From NCBI RefSeq assembly GCF_000376105.1, contig NZ_AQWM01000013.1, forward strand, positions 46,775 to 110,774: 64,000 nt of DNA, given 5' to 3'. Under the pieces are notes generated by a model. That model was not told where the DNA came from. It was given only the letters and a program-made list of their open reading frames with translations, and ran no database searches. The translations under genes were made by a program, and so were the position numbers. Shown here one piece after another: positions 61,408 to 64,000 of the stretch; positions within the stretch are counted from its first letter, which is position 1; every line of letters starts with the position of its first letter. Source of the stretch: Asticcacaulis benevestitus DSM 16100 = ATCC BAA-896 (GTDB taxonomy: Bacteria; Pseudomonadota; Alphaproteobacteria; Caulobacterales; Caulobacteraceae).

Positions 61408-62537
61408 GCGATAGCTCTCTTATGGTCGCCAATCCATTCCTGCATCCGCCCGATCAGAAGCTTCTGATCGGCGCAAAAGACGGTCGGATTGTCGAACTCG
61501 GCCTCTGCACTCCAACGATGCGCAGGCATACCGCCCCCACAAATATCAAGCAACGGACAGCTCTTACAGGTAGCAGACGAAGGCCGTTGAGAAACATGAT
61601 AGCTCTTGAACTCGTTGTTCTCCATAACGTCCGAAAGCCGATCCCTAAGTACGGACCAGGGACTCTTGAACCGGTCGGCCGTCGAATAGGTGCTTTTCAG
61701 CGTATCGTTCTTTTGGATTGAACCATCGGTGTCAATTACCACGATGCCATAGTCCGTGATGCCGATCCCTTCTTTGATGCCACGACCGCCCAACAGCAAT
61801 CTGATCATATCATCGAGAATACGGATAACCGGCGGAGCCTCGTCCGCTAAATAAAGATCGAGTATTTTCGACATCCAGGCACCGTACTCTACCGAGTCTA
61901 CACTGGCCTTTTTATATGGAAGGTTCGTGCGATTGCCGTCGCGATACAGGAAGTCGATGCTCGGAGCACCAGTGGCTTTCAACGCCGTATACACGGCCAC
62001 AGGATCGGATTCCGGATCAACAACGGCCAACACGCCTGAAAAAAGGGCTTTAGCGTCTGGATGCGCCGTTATGCGGACAACAGCATCGATGACCTTGCCG
62101 TGCGAACCGCCGTCCTGGTGATCGACACGGAACTTATCGTGCACCGAAATAGGTCCGTCGAGACTAATGGAGACGCCGACTCGGTGCTGCGCAAGAACAT
62201 CCAGCATTTCGTTGGAGAGAAGCAGGCCATTCGTCTGGATATGGAGGCCCGTCTCTGGCGTCAGACTTTGGCGCAGCTCACCAAGCAAGGCGTCAAGCCT
62301 CGCCTTGCCCATCATCAAAGGCTCTCCACCATGCAGGACAACGCTGAACGGTTCGGCCTGCTCTTGCTTGAGTTCGATCAGCCGCTTTACGACTGCAGCC
62401 TTGACATCGGCGCTCATGAGTTTGGGCTGGGTTTTCCAGCCGTCATCACCCATATGATAAACGTAGCAATAGGTGCAATTAAGGTTGCAGCGGCTAGCGA
62501 CCTTTAAGAGTACCGTATCTATTTTTGCCGAAGGCAT
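61404..62537 (-). CDS. Radical SAM/SPASM peptide maturase (cyclophane-forming type)
   Basis: 377-aa enzyme. The radical SAM cluster motif is CNLNCTYCYVYHMGD (CxxxCxxC) near residue 18, then VLHGGEPLMM, LHIQTNGLLLSNEML, VGVSISLDGP. The C-terminal SPASM-like part has CKSCPLLDICGGGMPAHRW and a final Cys (VFCADQ), binding extra Fe-S clusters. CxxxCxxCYVYxxGD-type maturases of this kind (XyeB/GrrM/FxsB/YhhB group) join an aromatic side chain to a residue two positions on. The ATG shares one base with the precursor stop (TAATG). Confidence 0.93.
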   Translation of the reverse strand: MPSAKIDTVLLKVASRCNLNCTYCYVYHMGDDGWKTQPKLMSADVKAAVVKRLIELKQEQAEPFSVVLHGGEPLMMGKARLDALLGELRQSLTPETGLHIQTNGLLLSNEMLDVLAQHRVGVSISLDGPISVHDKFRVDHQDGGSHGKVIDAVVRITAHPDAKALFSGVLAVVDPESDPVAVYTALKATGAPSIDFLYRDGNRTNLPYKKASVDSVEYGAWMSKILDLYLADEAPPVIRILDDMIRLLLGGRGIKEGIGITDYGIVVIDTDGSIQKNDTLKSTYSTADRFKSPWSVLRDRLSDVMENNEFKSYHVSQRPSSATCKSCPLLDICGGGMPAHRWSAEAEFDNPTVFCADQKLLIGRMQEWIGDHKRAIA

Positions 62538-62683
62538 TACCGGTTGTGACGATTGTGCACTCTATCGTATGCACGAGTCGAGGCTTCGAGATCGTTATTC
62601 CGGACCTCATCGATCAGTCGCGCAAGCGTAACGCTGTCAATTTTCGTAGGCTTTGCTTTGATGACAGGGCTGGGCGTTTGCAT
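62537..62683 (-). CDS. RiPP precursor peptide with YDR-HNR-HNR core (YhhA-like)
   Basis: 48-codon gene, too short for usual gene calls. ATG at 62683 follows GGAGG with five bases between; the TAA overlaps the maturase ATG. The product opens MQTPSPVIKAKPTKIDSVTL and ends RAYDRVHNRHNR. Leader: a charged helix (LARLIDEVRNND). Core: three aromatic-x-Arg units, Tyr-Asp-Arg, His-Asn-Arg, His-Asn-Arg, the spacing expected of three-residue cyclophanes. I recall a family called YhhA with this pattern (unrelated to the E. coli gene of that name). Strong by context and motif. Confidence 0.88.
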   Translation of the reverse strand: MQTPSPVIKAKPTKIDSVTLARLIDEVRNNDLEASTRAYDRVHNRHNR

Positions 62684-62906
62684 TGCATCCTCCATGAAAA
62701 TTCATGATGGAAAATACGCAAATAATCTGAAATGTCAATTTAATTAATCGCGCGTCAATTTAATGTATATGTTAAGTAAATTTGAATCTATTGTCGGAAA
62801 GTAATATCACTACCAAAATAATGAATTGCAGCATCAGAATATAATAAAATATAAAATAGAAATTTACACAATATATATGTCGCTTTGTTACGTAGTTGCC
62901 TATAGG
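62684..62906. promoter_or_regulatory. AT-rich upstream region of the RiPP operon
   Basis: About 220 bases, much richer in A/T than the window average (TTAATTAAT, AATATAATAAAATATAAAATAG). No gene is evident. It must hold the promoter of the RiPP operon and the end of the next gene. Its composition differs so strongly from the surroundings that it may be a silenced (H-NS-like protein bound) segment or a transfer border. Confidence 0.5.
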
Positions 62907-63266
62907 TTATATGGGTGGTGGATTTTTTGCCAAAAAATCTATGGCCATAGAACTAAACGGAGCATTCGGTGTAGGGGCTTGATTTAAAGCAATCCGCGCG
63001 TTGGCCACCATTGCTACGGATTTTGGGTGGGGGTCGTGCCCCAGGCGCTCAATAATAGCAATGTACAAGCGAAGCTGCGTCAACCGCTCGCGCCTGCTTT
63101 CATCCCGAGCGCCAGCGTCAAGTCCCATCGTTGAGATGGTGAGCAGTCCCGACGTAGAAAGTCCAACTACAACTTCATCGTGAAACCTAATATGATTCCG
63201 AGGATCTTCCGATCCGCTTGGGTCGAGCAATGCCGGCTCCTCGTTGGGTATTATGGTTACGCTCAT
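62907..63266 (-). CDS. Hypothetical protein
   Basis: 119-aa soluble protein with an acidic N-terminus (MSVTIIPNEEPALLDPSGSE) and a helical middle (ERLTQLRLYIAIIERLGHD; VAMVANARIALNQAP). No family recognised. Its first 80 bases overlap the end of the upstream gene in another frame. Both frames have ordinary codon use, so a coupled gene pair is likely. Confidence 0.55.
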   Translation of the reverse strand: MSVTIIPNEEPALLDPSGSEDPRNHIRFHDEVVVGLSTSGLLTISTMGLDAGARDESRRERLTQLRLYIAIIERLGHDPHPKSVAMVANARIALNQAPTPNAPFSSMAIDFLAKNPPPI

Positions 63267-63726
63267 TTAGTACGGCATAGTGCATTCTGCCTAAAATCTC
63301 GGCGGCGTCATACAAATCCATGGAGTCTGTAAACAGCGATTGATTCTGGTCCCGATCTTGATTGGTCAGGAGATTTGAATGCCCTATGTGACGTCCGGCA
63401 CCATACGCAATGACGACTGGCTCATGCTTTGACAGGGCATGCGCAGTTTGCGAAAAAACCACATTCGTCAACTCACCGTTATTGTGTTCGATAACCGCCC
63501 CAACCTCGATATTCTTAACTGCTAGCTTTCGTCGAGGCCAAAACGGGGCATTTGACAAAGTCGCCTTAATCGTAGCCGCATCGCTTTTCCCCTTGCGAAT
63601 AAACGCCGTCATTTCTGAGTTGGAATGTTGAGCGAGTTCTGGGTCAACGTAGTCAGGCGCGCCCGGATTTGAAACTTCAGATGAATTTTCGTCTTCATCG
63701 CGCTTGAACGCCGCGATCGGGCGCAT
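63187..63726 (-). CDS. Hypothetical protein
   Basis: 179-aa soluble protein: acidic N-terminus (MRPIAAFKRDEDENSSEVSN), a central part RRKLAVKNIEVGAVIEHNNGELTNVVFSQ and a basic tail (RGAGIARPKRIGRS). The N-terminus looks odd and may be displaced by the insertion element that begins about 25 bases upstream; a 5' truncation is possible. No family recognised. Confidence 0.5.
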   Translation of the reverse strand: MRPIAAFKRDEDENSSEVSNPGAPDYVDPELAQHSNSEMTAFIRKGKSDAATIKATLSNAPFWPRRKLAVKNIEVGAVIEHNNGELTNVVFSQTAHALSKHEPVVIAYGAGRHIGHSNLLTNQDRDQNQSLFTDSMDLYDAAEILGRMHYAVLNERNHNTQRGAGIARPKRIGRSSESY

Positions 63727-63751
63727 TCTGACCAGACATTGGAGCAGTTAG

Positions 63752-64000
63752 GTGGACCCCGTCAGTTGGACAGAAAGTGGGCTGACTTAAGATAGAGAGT
63801 CTTGCCGGTTAATTGTCGCTGGCGATTTTGCCAGAATGTCGGTGTTTCAGGCTACCATCTTTCCTTGATCGATTGAATCCCTTTCTTGCTGTTGAGGCTG
63901 TGGGGATGTGTGTAACGCGCTTGCGTTATGCACATATCCACAGGCGCGGCCCGCTTCAAAAATTTGCCTCGGGGTCTTGTAGTCGAGAGCCTGGTGCTTT
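63752..64000 (-). mobile_element. End of an IS3-family insertion sequence
   Basis: Left boundary inferred from TGGACCCCGTCAG near 63752, a common IS3-type terminus, and from the transposase frame inside. Only about 250 bases are in the window. The opposite end and target duplication lie outside. Confidence 0.6.
63847..64000 (-). CDS. IS3-family transposase OrfB, C-terminal part (5' end outside window)
   Basis: The last 50 codons of an integrase-core transposase: HQALDYKTPRQIFEAG near the window edge matches the C-terminal [LH]-x-x-L-x-Y-x-TP motif of IS3-family OrfB, followed by a Gln-rich tail and stop at 63847. The frame is open to the right edge. Confidence 0.8.
   Translation of the reverse strand, partial: KHQALDYKTPRQIFEAGRACGYVHNASALHTSPQPQQQERDSIDQGKMVA

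Overview
The window reads as a large, probably conjugative, accessory plasmid (or plasmid-like element) of an alphaproteobacterium. The evidence is a RepA-type initiator with an iteron origin, ParA genes, a complete VirB/VirD4 type IV secretion operon, a MobC/relaxase pair, and alphaproteobacterial plasmid genes (DUF736, DUF932, a large ParB-like protein, a DnaE2 remnant). Caulobacterales or Sphingomonadales fit best, but this cannot be settled from the sequence. No rRNA, tRNA or core housekeeping operon was seen.

Layout: (1) 1-3499, a type I secretion pair (HlyD-like adaptor cut by the left edge, HlyB-like ABC exporter). (2) 3948-18391, one long minus-strand conjugation operon: virB1, B2, B3, B4, a small exported protein, B6, B5, B8, B9, B10, B11, virD4, an OmpA-like lipoprotein and an LPD7 protein. 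(3) 18905-27413, a minus-strand export locus in which a MacA/MacB/TolC-type tripartite pump is bracketed by four unrecognised or unusual proteins, two with Sec signal peptides and two cysteine-free without one. (4) 27794-33141, replication and partition: repA, twelve iterons, an AT-rich stretch with a DnaA box, parA plus a small partner, a 193-bp tandem duplication with GCGCAAT sites, and a second parA with a frameshifted parB. (5) 33264-34997, hipBA with four operator-like repeats. (6) 35093-37711, hypothetical genes and a secreted serine protease. (7) 37791-54236, accessory cargo bracketed by two copies of a roughly 215-nt leader with covarying hairpins: a ParB-like protein, HEPN-like, HNH-like and SEC-C proteins, a TPR protein, a nuclease/patatin/S1-P1 operon, DUF736 and DUF932. 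(8) 54237-56095, probable oriT, mobC and relaxase. (9) 56110-60113, a mosaic of a Shedu-like protein, a truncated papain-like peptidase, SRAP (YedK-like) remnants and a DnaE2 fragment. (10) 60119-62683, a compact RiPP operon: a 48-aa precursor missing from longer-ORF gene calls, a radical SAM/SPASM maturase, a 2OG-Fe(II) oxygenase and an HExxH protein. (11) 62907-64000, two hypothetical genes and the end of an IS3-family element.

How it works together: VirB/VirD4 with MobC/relaxase would move the plasmid; RepA/iterons and ParA maintain it; hipBA adds addiction. The cargo is rich in peptide chemistry, protein export and nuclease/HEPN/patatin proteins typical of inter-bacterial or phage conflict. 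The most interesting parts are the RiPP operon with two different candidate hydroxylases, the duplicated covarying leader RNA, and the MacAB-TolC locus interleaved with possible substrates.
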